A DNA stretch of 64,000 nucleotides from Marinicella sediminis (GCF_002000055.1 NZ_MVBD01000004.1:186001-250000), one strand, 5' to 3'; counted from the stretch's first letter, positions 46,439 through 55,123 are shown. Translations and numbers: made by a program. Notes: generated by a model from the sequence alone, not told the origin.

Positions 46439-47260
46439 ATGAACAGAATTAAACATCTATGGGCTGTGTTGTTAATCGCCTGCTTCTGTCAATGTGCATT
46501 GGCACAATCAGACAGAGACGTCTTGGTGCCTTTACCTTCACTCAATGATTTCACCGATGGTGATGGTTGGGGTTTTGGCTTGGGTTTGGGCGTTGAATAT
46601 GAAACCGCATATGAAGGCTCTGATGAATTCGAGGTCGAACCTGATCTGGCAGGTGGCATTCAGTACCGAACCGGGGACAACCTGTTTTTCTTTGCCGGCG
46701 AAGCCATTGGTTGGCGTGGCCTGAGGAATGACACCTGGTTGCTGCAGGCCACTTTGGCATTTGAAGAGGGCCGTGAAGAAAACGACTCAGACGACGGGCG
46801 CTTGGATGGCCTGGGCGACACCGATGAAAGCACGGAACTGGTGTTCGAAGTTCGCAAGTCACTGACTGATGATTGGCGCTATTGGTTTGATGGCCGGTTG
46901 TTGGCTGGCGATGAAGGCAACTTCCTGCTGCTTGGTGGTGGTATGCGATTTGGCGCTCAGAACGATGGCAGCGGCTCAGAACTCGGGATGGGCATCACCT
47001 TCCATGATGACGATTATGCCAACCGCGAATTCGGCATCACTGCCGAACAGGCATTGGCTTCTGGCCTGGCGGAGACAGAACTGGATGGTGGTTACCGGTC
47101 CATCGGCATCAACTACAACTACAGACACTATGTGAATGAACACTGGCAGATCTATGCTGAAGCGGTGTATGAGCATTACGGCAGTGACATCAAAGACAGC
47201 CCGATTGCCCGCAGTGACTATGAAGCTGAGGTGGGCATTGGCTTCATTTATGTGTTCTGA
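46439..47260 (+). CDS. MipA/OmpV-family outer membrane protein
   Basis: The 273-residue precursor has a signal peptide (to about 22), a beta-barrel with alternating pattern and a C-terminal Phe (GFIYVF) that fits BAM recognition. MipA/OmpV hallmarks are the GFGLGLGVEYETAYEGSDE opening and the GGYRSIGINYNYRHYVNEHW strand. In E. coli MipA scaffolds PBP1B and MltA. A strong AGGAG site precedes the ATG, and a palindromic operator-like sequence lies upstream. Confidence 0.88.
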   Translation: MNRIKHLWAVLLIACFCQCALAQSDRDVLVPLPSLNDFTDGDGWGFGLGLGVEYETAYEGSDEFEVEPDLAGGIQYRTGDNLFFFAGEAIGWRGLRNDTWLLQATLAFEEGREENDSDDGRLDGLGDTDESTELVFEVRKSLTDDWRYWFDGRLLAGDEGNFLLLGGGMRFGAQNDGSGSELGMGITFHDDDYANREFGITAEQALASGLAETELDGGYRSIGINYNYRHYVNEHWQIYAEAVYEHYGSDIKDSPIARSDYEAEVGIGFIYVF

Positions 47261-47289
47261 TTGAGCATTGAAACAGTGAAACTGGAAGG

Positions 47290-47322
47290 GCCCTGAAGCA
47301 TGAATTGCTCAGGGCTTTTTTT
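47290..47322 (+). terminator. Intrinsic terminator after the MipA-like gene
   Basis: GCCCTGA (47290-47296) pairs with TCAGGGC (47309-47315), with an inner GCA/TGC pair, then T7. Confidence 0.9.
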
Positions 47323-47429
47323 CATACAACACTTCGAAGATACTCAGCAGCCATGACTCTTGTCACTTCAATTCAACACAGGTATTTGCTACTGTAATTA
47401 CATGGTGATTTGAAAAGGATTGAGGTATT

Positions 47430-47780
47430 ATGACCATACAGCAAGAACTCAAAGCAGACATCAGGATCGGAAAACTGGTGGGCTTCATTGCCTGGATGGT
47501 GATGTTTGCCTTACTGCACATCAACCCATCCGGATATTCCTCAGAGATCATGCTGTGTGTGCTCGTTTTTTTCGCTTCCTTGTTGTATCAGGAAATGCTG
47601 ATCACTTGCCCACGATGCAAGGCATCGATTGTAAAGTCAGCGCGTAAGCACAAACCGGGCTGGTTGAACCTGGATCTGACATACAGAACCGTTGACGACG
47701 CCTGTCGGGAATGTGGTTGTGACTTTTTGCAAGATGCTGAAGCCTTTGAGTCAGATAAGACAAAGCACAAAAACAGTTAA
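47430..47780 (+). CDS. Small membrane protein with a zinc-ribbon-like domain
   Basis: The 116-residue protein has two hydrophobic segments (about 15-32 and 39-55) followed by a soluble domain with CPRC (about 60) and CRECGC (about 92), a two-knuckle zinc-ribbon pattern. Family not recognised. It is the first of four small plus-strand genes with gaps of 6-100 bases. Confidence 0.6.
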   Translation: MTIQQELKADIRIGKLVGFIAWMVMFALLHINPSGYSSEIMLCVLVFFASLLYQEMLITCPRCKASIVKSARKHKPGWLNLDLTYRTVDDACRECGCDFLQDAEAFESDKTKHKNS

Positions 47781-47840
47781 CTTTTGACTTCACGAACCGA
47801 GGTCATCAGATGATTCTATAACCAGGAAAAAGGAACAACG

Positions 47841-48086
47841 ATGAAAAAACAACCCAAAGAAAAGCATCAATACCATTGGTTTACCTGCTTATTTTTTGCC
47901 CTGTTTGGCTTTGTGTTTTTATGGGGTTTCATCACAGAAGGCCACCACTGGCTTATGGGTGATGGGTCTTTCTCGATGGCCTTGGTAGGCTCTGGATTTT
48001 TGTCCTATCTGCTGCTGTACACCGCATATAAAGGTCAGGCACCATCCTGGTTCAATGACAGAAATGTTTTTGGAGATGATAAGTAG
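47841..48086 (+). CDS. Small two-helix membrane protein with KGQAPSW tail
   Basis: The 81-residue protein has two transmembrane helices (about 13-31 and 45-61) and ends in AYKGQAPSWFNDRN. The tail resembles that of the gene at 48546-48767 (IKGKAPAWYQD), so the two look like diverged paralogues. Ribosome-binding site AAAAGGAA precedes the ATG. Function unknown. Confidence 0.6.
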   Translation: MKKQPKEKHQYHWFTCLFFALFGFVFLWGFITEGHHWLMGDGSFSMALVGSGFLSYLLLYTAYKGQAPSWFNDRNVFGDDK

Positions 48087-48182
48087 TCGCCAACAAATGG
48101 CCAATCTGCCTTGACCAAGGGCAGTTATTATCCAGGCTGTGTTAAGATCAAAGACATGTGATACAAATTTACTTACATCGGT

Positions 48183-48539
48183 ATGGAAACCAAACGCTTC
48201 ATCCAAACGTATAATCACCGCCACCAGATTGGCGTCATGGCCGAATTTGCGGTTGAAACCTCCATACCTGAACGCAGTTCAGATTTCCTTGCTTTCACCA
48301 GGTCAGTGTGCATGCACCTGGCCCATCAACAGCCTGGTGATGTCAGAGAATTGCTGGAGCAACACCTGATCACTGACGAAGCCTTCACTGTGTTAGATGC
48401 ATTGAATCAGCAAATCGAAACCTTGAATGAACGAATCTCCATCAACAGGTTTGTCATATGGAGTGAACATTTACCTGACAATCCTGACCTTACACCACCA
48501 GATAAGTCTCCGGCCGTGGCCATGAAGGTGGTGAAATAA
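48183..48539 (+). CDS. Short EF-Ts-domain-like protein
   Basis: The 118-residue protein looks like the N-terminal half of the EF-Ts dimerisation domain. IGVMAEFAVETSIPERSSDF (residues 16-35) lines up with the E. coli [20 protein letters not shown] region, and LNERISINRFVIW (81-93) with IGENINIRRVAAL. The helix in between (36-50) fits too. The EF-Tu-contact Asp-Phe of the TDF motif reads Ser-Ile here, and there is no N-terminal UBA-like domain. It is cytoplasmic. Nucleotide exchange seems unlikely; a binding or decoy role towards EF-Tu is only a guess. Confidence 0.6.
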   Translation: METKRFIQTYNHRHQIGVMAEFAVETSIPERSSDFLAFTRSVCMHLAHQQPGDVRELLEQHLITDEAFTVLDALNQQIETLNERISINRFVIWSEHLPDNPDLTPPDKSPAVAMKVVK

Positions 48540-48545
48540 CCACTC

Positions 48546-48767
48546 ATGAGCGCGGAAAACCTAAACAGAACCTATTCCTATCCAGCGAGATCAGTCCTGT
48601 TTCTGTTTGGGCTACTTGCTGTGTGTTTGTTTATGCTTTCTGGCTATGTGGCCATCACTGAATACAACTTTATATTGCTGCCACTCAACGGCTTCAGTGG
48701 GTATATCGGCTGGGTGTTTCTGTTCGCTGGCATCAAAGGCAAGGCTCCGGCATGGTATCAGGATTAA
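48546..48767 (+). CDS. Small two-helix membrane protein with KGKAPAW tail
   Basis: The 73-residue protein has transmembrane helices at about 15-36 and 43-61 and ends GIKGKAPAWYQD, like the 47841-48086 product. It starts 6 bases after the EF-Ts-like gene, so the two are probably co-translated. Function unknown. Confidence 0.6.
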   Translation: MSAENLNRTYSYPARSVLFLFGLLAVCLFMLSGYVAITEYNFILLPLNGFSGYIGWVFLFAGIKGKAPAWYQD

Positions 48768-48807
48768 AATAATCAAATCTTAAGGACAGCGAATAAACCC
48801 TACTGAT

Positions 48808-49794
48808 TCATCCTCGGTCACCAACCACCTTCCCCGCCCGCAACAAACGGTCATTCACGGCCTGCCAGGCATCAGTCATTGGTGGCAATTCCAGCCAGAT
48901 TTCCTCAGCCGGTCCCTGATCCAGTTGGTAGAGGGTTTGATACAAGGCTTGTGCATAACCCTCGGGATCGGCAGACAACATGATGTCTCCGGGTCGCAGT
49001 GAGTCGCTGTACTCAGGGCTGTGAACCACGCAGGCGATGCCGTCTGGCCTGAGCTGCAGGGCCTGCTCCATGTGTACACTGCTGAACAGTTGTAGCGGCT
49101 TGCCGGGTTGGTAATGTTCTTCGACGTTACCAGGCACCACCACCTGGTGTTGTTCAGGGGTGGCGACCGTTTGTTGCAGCACGTCGGCGATTTGCCGGGC
49201 AGAGATGGGACCTGGTCGCAGCACCTGCACCTGAACACCGGTCAGGTCAACAATGGTGGATTCGATACCCACCTCGCAGGGGCCGCCATCGAGCACCGCA
49301 GCGATTTTACCCTGCAGGGTTTCAAAGACCTGAATGGCGGTCGTGGGACTGAGTTTTTTATACGGGTTGGCCGAGGGTGCAGCAACACCAATACCGGCGG
49401 TGTGCAGCAAATCCAGCAACACGGGATGGGCCGGTACCCGCAGGCCAATGGTGTCCAAACCACCAGTGATCACCGGGCTGACATCGGGATGCTTGTGCAA
49501 TAACAAAGTCAATGGTCCGGGCCAAAAGGCTTGGGCCAGTTGTCTGGCGGTTTCTGGAATGTCAATGGCCCACTGTGGCAATTGATCAACAGATGGCAGG
49601 TGGACAATCAGCGGATGATCAGCCGGCCGGCCTTTGGCGACAAAAATACCATTCACAGCTTCGGGGTCAGCAGCGTTGGCAGCCAGTCCATAAACGGTTT
49701 CCGTGGGTACAGCCACCAATTCACCCTGCTGTAACAGCCGGGCAGCGGTATCGACATCGGTGGCCAGATCGCCTTGTAATTTCAGGGTGTTCAT
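48808..49794 (-). CDS. L-threonylcarbamoyl-AMP synthase, long Sua5 type
   Basis: It makes threonylcarbamoyl-AMP for the t6A37 modification of ANN-decoding tRNAs. The YrdC fold is clear: GELVAVPTETVYGLAANA, AKGRPADHPLIVHL, FWPGPLTLLLHK, GLRVPAHP, APSANPYKKLSPTTA and EVGIESTIVDLTG. At 328 residues it has the C-terminal Sua5 domain, unlike short TsaC (about 190) of many gammaproteobacteria. ATG 49794 is preferred over the adjacent GTG 49797. Confidence 0.93.
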   Translation of the reverse strand: MNTLKLQGDLATDVDTAARLLQQGELVAVPTETVYGLAANAADPEAVNGIFVAKGRPADHPLIVHLPSVDQLPQWAIDIPETARQLAQAFWPGPLTLLLHKHPDVSPVITGGLDTIGLRVPAHPVLLDLLHTAGIGVAAPSANPYKKLSPTTAIQVFETLQGKIAAVLDGGPCEVGIESTIVDLTGVQVQVLRPGPISARQIADVLQQTVATPEQHQVVVPGNVEEHYQPGKPLQLFSSVHMEQALQLRPDGIACVVHSPEYSDSLRPGDIMLSADPEGYAQALYQTLYQLDQGPAEEIWLELPPMTDAWQAVNDRLLRAGKVVGDRG

Positions 49795-50387
49795 CACAAC
49801 CGCCTACTATATCGACAATCCGCTTCACTGCAAAGGATAAATATCTTGAAGTCAGGCAGGCCAGTCCCATTTAAACTGCATGAAAAAGATATTATTTATG
49901 CAGTTATTCACCTGGGTCGTTCAAACTGAATCGATTAAGCAGGCCAGTCCCAGACCGCCGGGTTACTGGCCGATTGAATCAGCGGTCAGTTATCAGGCGG
50001 TGATGCCAGTGTTCAATCGGGAACTGGTGCCTGACGTTGAAGAGAAATCCGGACTGCAACCTGACAACCAAAGTAAAGAACTGATCATGGCCAGCCTGGC
50101 TGGAACGATCTCGATGGCTCCAGCCCTGCTCATGACATTTTACTGATAAAGACGCAGGACCACGCCGCTCAGGCCGGGACGACGGTGGTGGATAATGCAG
50201 CTTAGGGTTCCAACACTCCACAATGTTCACCCTTGCAACCTGGCCGTATAAAAGACAAATTTGCCGCTTTCCCAGGTCAGTCGTTGATCATGTGATTTGG
50301 TCTCATGAAGCCATCACCAGCAACGCAAACCTAACTTCCGGCACTCAAAAACCAGCGTCCGCTGTGCTATTTTAATTGATAAGCAAC
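49795..50387. other. Gene-poor region, about 590 bases
   Basis: One plus-strand frame (49880-50146, 88 codons) is open but has a weak ribosome-binding site, odd composition and no family I recognise; I leave it out as a gene. The 14-mer GCAGGCCAGTCCCA occurs twice (49856-49869 and 49939-49952). A GC-rich palindromic-looking stretch lies near 50150-50190. It may hold gene or repeat remnants. Confidence 0.4.
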
Positions 50388-50400
50388 ATTGGAGTGGCGT

Positions 50401-50586
50401 ATGTGGTTATTTATTAAATCCCTGTTCATGGTCAAGGATCGGCAGATTGCCAGAGAAATGGTGGCAGAGCGTAAGCTCAAGCCCACACCGGCAAAGTTTA
50501 AACTGGCCAGGTTGATGAGAAGAAGGAACCGGCGCAACCGGTTCGCAGCCCACAACACCACCCTGAACAGCAGCAAGGTGAAATGA
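50401..50586 (+). CDS. Small basic protein of unknown function
   Basis: The 61-residue protein starts with a short hydrophobic stretch (MWLFIKSLFMV) and is then strongly basic (RRRNRRNR). The start at ATG 50401 has TTGGAG at good spacing; the frame extends back to 50389. It is followed after one base by the next gene, so the two likely form an operon. Confidence 0.55.
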   Translation: MWLFIKSLFMVKDRQIAREMVAERKLKPTPAKFKLARLMRRRNRRNRFAAHNTTLNSSKVK

Positions 50587-50587
50587 C

Positions 50588-50860
50588 ATGGAACAATCAG
50601 CCAAGAACAACAAACTGAGCGCCAAAGAACGCACACAACAACTGCTCAAAGCATTGCTGTGTGCGGTCGCTGCGATCCTGGTATTGATCTATGGCATGAT
50701 TTTGGCCACCAACCTGATCACCCAACTGAATCCCCTCAACACCACCATCGTATATGTCACAGGTTCTATCTGTTATGGTTTGGTGGCGGTTGCATTCGCT
50801 CTGTTATGGCACCAGTCAAACAAATCATTGACCCGGGTGTTTTCAGGCCTGCAGGATTGA
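50588..50860 (+). CDS. Small two-helix membrane protein
   Basis: The 90-residue protein has a charged N-terminal tail and two transmembrane helices (about 22-44 and 52-74). Family not recognised. Its last 18 bases overlap the 3' end of the DNA glycosylase gene on the other strand. Confidence 0.55.
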   Translation: MEQSAKNNKLSAKERTQQLLKALLCAVAAILVLIYGMILATNLITQLNPLNTTIVYVTGSICYGLVAVAFALLWHQSNKSLTRVFSGLQD

Positions 50861-51412
50861 TTGCACCTGATCCAGCAACTGGGGTACTACATGATCACTG
50901 AACCACGGATTGCGGCGCTGCCAGAGTCGATTCCGGGGTGATGGGTGAGGCAAAGGCATGTACTCAGGCAAGTAATCCTGGCGGTTTTTGACCCGTTCGG
51001 TCAGGCTCAGGCGATCTTTGAGGTAATGTTTTTGGGCATATTGGCCCACCAACAAGGTCAACTGAATGTCTGGCATAGCCGATCGCAAAGTTTCATGCCA
51101 GGTGGGTGCACAGCGCTTCATGGGTGGTAAATCGCCGGAGCGGCCTTTACCCGGATAACAAAACCCCATCGGCATAAAAGCAAACCAGTTTGGATCATAA
51201 AAACAGGCTTTATCCACCCCCAGCCATTCCCTCAACTGGTCACCGCTGGGGTCATTCCAGGGCACACCGGTTGCATGCACTTTGCTGCCCGGGGCCTGGC
51301 CGATAATCAGGATCCTGCTGTGGGTACTGGCCTGTACCACCGGCCTGGGACCCAGCGGCAATTCGTGACGGCAAAGGGCACACCGGCTGATGTCACTGAG
51401 CAGTTGTTTCAC
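50843..51412 (-). CDS. Uracil-DNA glycosylase family protein
   Basis: The 189-residue protein matches the UDG superfamily: active-site motif IIGQAPGSKVHATGVPWND (A-P-G loop), an SGDQLREWLG helix and the late LPHPSPRNRLW that carries the catalytic-loop His-Pro-Ser. Family 4/5-like cysteines (CALCRHEL near the N-terminus) suggest partial Fe-S ligands, but four are not clear. It excises damaged bases; the exact substrate is not readable. It overlaps the next gene by 4 bases. Confidence 0.8.
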   Translation of the reverse strand: MKQLLSDISRCALCRHELPLGPRPVVQASTHSRILIIGQAPGSKVHATGVPWNDPSGDQLREWLGVDKACFYDPNWFAFMPMGFCYPGKGRSGDLPPMKRCAPTWHETLRSAMPDIQLTLLVGQYAQKHYLKDRLSLTERVKNRQDYLPEYMPLPHPSPRNRLWQRRNPWFSDHVVPQLLDQVQSILQA

Positions 51413-51642
51413 GATGATTTTTTGAGCAGGCGGCGTAATTCAGGCAACAAGCCATTGTGATCCAGTTCGAAGACCAAAGCCAGCTGGCGTCCAAGCGCAT
51501 TGTCTGGAAAACCCTGGGTATTGAACCAGCCCAGGTAGTGAGCAGGCAAATCCATCAGTTGACGGCCTTTGTATTTCCCATAAGGCATGACCTGCACCAG
51601 GGCCTTGAGGAAAGCCTGTTTGTCGCTGTCAGAGAAATTCAT
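51409..51642 (-). CDS. DUF3820-family small protein
   Basis: The 77-residue protein has the pattern MPYGKYKGRQLMDLPAHYLGWF of the DUF3820 family, once called a quorum-sensing-regulated virulence factor in Pseudomonas. Function is unknown. It overlaps the glycosylase by 4 bases and the cupin gene by 14 bases. Confidence 0.82.
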   Translation of the reverse strand: MNFSDSDKQAFLKALVQVMPYGKYKGRQLMDLPAHYLGWFNTQGFPDNALGRQLALVFELDHNGLLPELRRLLKKSS

Positions 51643-52708
51643 CTGGCTGTTTCATCATCACCAATTCAAGGCATTGGAATTCATCATCAGCCTGGCTGAA
51701 GCTGACTGATTGATTGGCTGGCAGTAAAAAGCTGTCACCAGCCGACAACGGCAAAACACGGCCATCATGTTGTTGCAACTCACAACAACCACTGATCAGG
51801 TAATACCAACGCAATGGATTCTGATGTGACCAGCTGAGTGCTGGGGTCTGAGCTGAACCAGTGCGAAAATAATTCACCGCAAACAAGCCACCACTGTCAG
51901 TCGCCACTTCGCTGGCACAGCGTTGCCACTGTGCGCCCTGCCAGTCTTCCCATTGAGCTTCACGGTGTTTATGGTGGGAAAACCGCTGACCATGGTATAA
52001 GCGGTCACGAAACAGCTGCTCATTGGGTAGCTTCATTTGGTGGTCCATACTCGTCAGGTGTTCGGCTGGCAAACCAATTTCGATGACTTCCATTGCGTCA
52101 CTGGATTCAATTACCCGATGTCTGATACCTGGCGGCTGGGTGACACAATCGCCAGCGGTTAACCTGAAAGGTTCACCCTGGTCTTCATAAACCACTGTTA
52201 CCCAACCTTTGGTACAGGCAATTAACTGAAATCCGACTTCGTGAAAATGCACCTGGTCGGCAACCAGTCCGCCATCAGGAATGCAGATATTGGAAGCAAT
52301 CATCAACCCATTGAGCCGTCCGGGAAGCAGATCCCGGTAGCGCATACCAGCACGGCCTGTGACCCAACTGGCCTCTTCACTGAGGCGATTCACGACAAAT
52401 TCCGGTTCTGACCAGCTTGATGAAAGTTGCTGCACTTTGGATTGCCGGACCACAGTCACACCGCTGGGTGAGACACAAAATTCATCTGTTTGTGGCGCGT
52501 TTTCGGGTAGCAGCAGGGTCAGGTCATTGACCGGTAATCCACGTTCCAACCTGAGCACCAAGCCCCAACCAGTGAGAATCATGTAACGCGGGTTGTCGGC
52601 CGGAAAAACCTGTTCAGTGCGAAAGCCAAGTTCCTGTAGGAAGGTGGCTTCTGTGGCCAATTCGCGACAGCTGATTTTAATGTGTGCCTGTTGTTGCCAA
52701 TCATTCAT
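51629..52708 (-). CDS. Cupin-type protein with a VOC-like N-terminal domain
   Basis: The 359-residue protein appears to hold an N-terminal glyoxalase/VOC-like part (about 1-115, ATEATFLQELGFRTEQV) and two cupin modules. The first has HFHEVGFQLIACTKGWVTV, GDCVTQPPGIRHRV. The second is degenerate (WSHQNPLRWYYLISGCCEL, LSAGDSFLLP). The first cupin keeps two to three His that could bind metal. Substrate unknown. It overlaps the EamA gene by 4 bases. Confidence 0.68.
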   Translation of the reverse strand: MNDWQQQAHIKISCRELATEATFLQELGFRTEQVFPADNPRYMILTGWGLVLRLERGLPVNDLTLLLPENAPQTDEFCVSPSGVTVVRQSKVQQLSSSWSEPEFVVNRLSEEASWVTGRAGMRYRDLLPGRLNGLMIASNICIPDGGLVADQVHFHEVGFQLIACTKGWVTVVYEDQGEPFRLTAGDCVTQPPGIRHRVIESSDAMEVIEIGLPAEHLTSMDHQMKLPNEQLFRDRLYHGQRFSHHKHREAQWEDWQGAQWQRCASEVATDSGGLFAVNYFRTGSAQTPALSWSHQNPLRWYYLISGCCELQQHDGRVLPLSAGDSFLLPANQSVSFSQADDEFQCLELVMMKQPDEFL

Positions 52709-53610
52709 GGTTGTTCATTGAGTTTGTGTTCTTTGGCCCGGCGCTTGTTCAACGCAGCTTCCCGACGGGCGATGTAGATACCTGAGGCAAATACGATGGC
52801 TGCGCCAACCACTGTCCATTGATCAGCTGTCTGATCAAAGAACACCCAGGCCATGACAATGATAAAGGGCAATCGCGCAAAGTCAAACGGCATAACGATG
52901 GAAACGTCTGATCTCTTCAGGGATGAAGTAAACATCAGGTGGGCAAAGCTGCCGAGAAAACCCATTACAATGACACCCAGCCATATCCCTGGTGAGGGCC
53001 ATTCCCAGACATAAATGGCAACGGGCAATGACATGGGAGTCATCAGCAACACCATGTACATAACAATCACATTGGCATCTTCGGTTCTCGACAAGCTTTT
53101 GATGATCAGCACCGAGGCCGCCATGAACATGGAAGAGGCAACCACCACCATTGAAGCAAACAAATCACCATCCAGACTGGGTCGGAGAATGATCAGGGTC
53201 CCAGCGAATCCAACCAGCACAGCCATCCAGCGTCGAGCGTGAACTTCTTCTTTGAGCACCACGGCGGCACCAATGGTAACGAACAATGGCACCGTGAAAC
53301 TCAAGGCCACTGCTTTGGCCAAAGGCAACACAGTGATGCCCCAGAAATAACAATACATCGCACTGATGCCTAAAATGGCCCGCACCATGAACAATTTGAG
53401 CCGCTCGGTTTTGAATGAACGGTATCCATTTCGGATCAGCCAGGGCAGCATAAACACCAATCCGAACAGGTTGCGGAAAAAAGCAATTTGAAAGGCATGC
53501 AACTCTTCAGAGGTCCAGCGAATCAGCACGTTCATGAAGCTGAAGCCCAATGCAGCCATCAGCATCAGTGCGATGGCTTTGAACATTTGGCTATTGGCTG
53601 ATTGACTCAT
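52705..53610 (-). CDS. EamA/DMT-family transporter
   Basis: The 301-residue protein has ten hydrophobic helices in two EamA halves (MLMAALGFSFMNVLIRW and the second LVFMLPW, GFLGSFAHLMFTSSLKR). Members export metabolites or amino acids. It overlaps the cupin gene by 4 bases, so a shared substrate is possible. Confidence 0.88.
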   Translation of the reverse strand: MSQSANSQMFKAIALMLMAALGFSFMNVLIRWTSEELHAFQIAFFRNLFGLVFMLPWLIRNGYRSFKTERLKLFMVRAILGISAMYCYFWGITVLPLAKAVALSFTVPLFVTIGAAVVLKEEVHARRWMAVLVGFAGTLIILRPSLDGDLFASMVVVASSMFMAASVLIIKSLSRTEDANVIVMYMVLLMTPMSLPVAIYVWEWPSPGIWLGVIVMGFLGSFAHLMFTSSLKRSDVSIVMPFDFARLPFIIVMAWVFFDQTADQWTVVGAAIVFASGIYIARREAALNKRRAKEHKLNEQP

Positions 53611-53672
53611 TGATGAGCATCCGGGAATTGCGGGACAAACAGTTTAATCAATTGAGTCGATCCTGACCACCG

Positions 53673-54146
53673 TTATTGCGGCTTTTGCGGCCTGATCATG
53701 TATATACAGTTGGCCAGCGGAATGGGTTTGGGGTAAGGCTGTTCAGTAAAACCCAGACGCCGGTACAGCCTCATCGCCGGCAGGTTATCACTGAGCACAA
53801 ACAAAGCAGCGTCGGACAACCCCAAAGTGACCTTGCCCTTGTCGATCAGGGCTTCGATCAAGTGTTCGCCCAGCCGCTGCCCCCGGAAAACAGGTGCCAC
53901 CACCAAACGGCCCAGATGAATGCGTTCAAGGCGGTTGTAAAACTGCCCGAATGCCAGCAATTCACTGCCCGAAGACAATACGAATGACTGACTTTTGTGG
54001 TGCTTGGATTCTTTTTTAAAGCGGTCCAATTCCAGTGGAAACGTCAGATCAGGCCCGCCCCATTTGAGCACTTCTCCGGCATCAGTAAACCACTTGAAAA
54101 CCTGCCTCAGATCTTCATCATTGCAAACAATTAATCGCCGCTGCAT
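53673..54146 (-). CDS. GNAT-family N-acetyltransferase
   Basis: The 157-residue protein has the acetyl-CoA loop RGQRLGEHLIEAL after LVVAPVFRG, then a LSDNLPAMRLYRRLGF segment and the final strand of the GNAT fold. Acceptor unknown. It is 4 bases from the following coiled-coil gene. Confidence 0.85.
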   Translation of the reverse strand: MQRRLIVCNDEDLRQVFKWFTDAGEVLKWGGPDLTFPLELDRFKKESKHHKSQSFVLSSGSELLAFGQFYNRLERIHLGRLVVAPVFRGQRLGEHLIEALIDKGKVTLGLSDAALFVLSDNLPAMRLYRRLGFTEQPYPKPIPLANCIYMIRPQKPQ

Positions 54147-54150
54147 GGAT

Positions 54151-54774
54151 TCAAACTGAGTCTGGAGGCAATCGTTTGAGCAAACTTTCTATGCTGTTTT
54201 GCTGGTAACTCAATTGGCTTTCAAATTGAATGTTTTGCTCTTTCAACTCGAGGTTCTCAAATTCAACCTGTCCATTTTGGAGGACCCAGTTTGCTTGGTT
54301 GGCATCCAGAAAAGTCAGGTAGTTATTCATGGTTTTAACCCTTCTCAGATGAGCTGCCAACACCTTCATTTGCGCTGATTTAAGTGCCAGGTGGTTTTTC
54401 ATCAGGCTTTCCACAACCGGTTCTAACTGCTCATCGGTCAGCTCATCAGATCTGAGGTGCGCAGTGGTTCGCTGCCGCAATTCTTTGAGAAATGTATGGT
54501 ACGTTCGGGTGGCCTGTTCATAGTCAGCCAATGCTTTTGCATGACGATCAAAAGCAGCAGCAGAATTCAGTTCAGACAGCTGAAGGATGCGCTGCTCTTC
54601 CAGGTTGTCAACCGCTTTCTGCCAACGGTCATTGTGCTCTTTGGTCAGGGCAAAAAATTGACTGGACAAGCTTGAGTACAACAGGTATTCAGATGACTCA
54701 CCGGCCTGCACCTGGTCAGGCTTAATCATCAAAACCATGATCGATAACATCACAACTACAGATACTTTATTCAT
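54151..54774 (-). CDS. Exported helical protein of unknown function
   Basis: The 207-residue protein has a signal peptide (MNKVSVVVMLSIMVLMIKPDQVQA) followed by an almost wholly helical, charged body with heptad-like regions (KAVDNLEEQRILQLSELNSAAAFDRHAKALADYEQA). ATG 54774 has a GGAG ribosome-binding site; the frame extends back to 54789. No family recognised. It is probably periplasmic. Confidence 0.62.
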   Translation of the reverse strand: MNKVSVVVMLSIMVLMIKPDQVQAGESSEYLLYSSLSSQFFALTKEHNDRWQKAVDNLEEQRILQLSELNSAAAFDRHAKALADYEQATRTYHTFLKELRQRTTAHLRSDELTDEQLEPVVESLMKNHLALKSAQMKVLAAHLRRVKTMNNYLTFLDANQANWVLQNGQVEFENLELKEQNIQFESQLSYQQNSIESLLKRLPPDSV

Positions 54775-54853
54775 ATCAACTCCGTACATGATTCAACGGT
54801 TAATTAAAGTCAGAAAAAGGCGATAGTTTAACACGGCTCTATGAACCTGGCAG

Positions 54854-55123
54854 TCATGGCCACATTTGGATGAGCAACATCGTGTGCAACATCAGCACAC
54901 AGCACCACCGGATCACCTGGTTAATCACCGGAGCTGTTGCCGCTTGACGTGCCACCGAGACACAGCAACAGCCGATAATAAGGGCAATATATGTCAAATT
55001 CAAATTGGCCAGATAGGGATTGGTGGTGCGCCAATCATCCACCCAGAGCATTACCAGCACCACCGACAGACCCACCAGATAACCCCGCCAGATCCAGATT
55101 ACCAGCCCTTCATGCTTTTTCAT
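54854..55123 (-). CDS. Small three-helix membrane protein
   Basis: The 89-residue protein has hydrophobic segments at about 8-25, 40-55 and 68-86 and three adjacent Cys (GCCCV). It overlaps the preceding EamA gene by 4 bases, so it belongs to that transcript. Function unknown. Confidence 0.6.
   Translation of the reverse strand: MKKHEGLVIWIWRGYLVGLSVVLVMLWVDDWRTTNPYLANLNLTYIALIIGCCCVSVARQAATAPVINQVIRWCCVLMLHTMLLIQMWP

Noticed and set aside
49979-50230. 83-codon minus-strand frame in the 590-base gap
   Set aside because: Composition typical of GC-rich non-coding DNA (PPPSSRPERRG) with no start signal.
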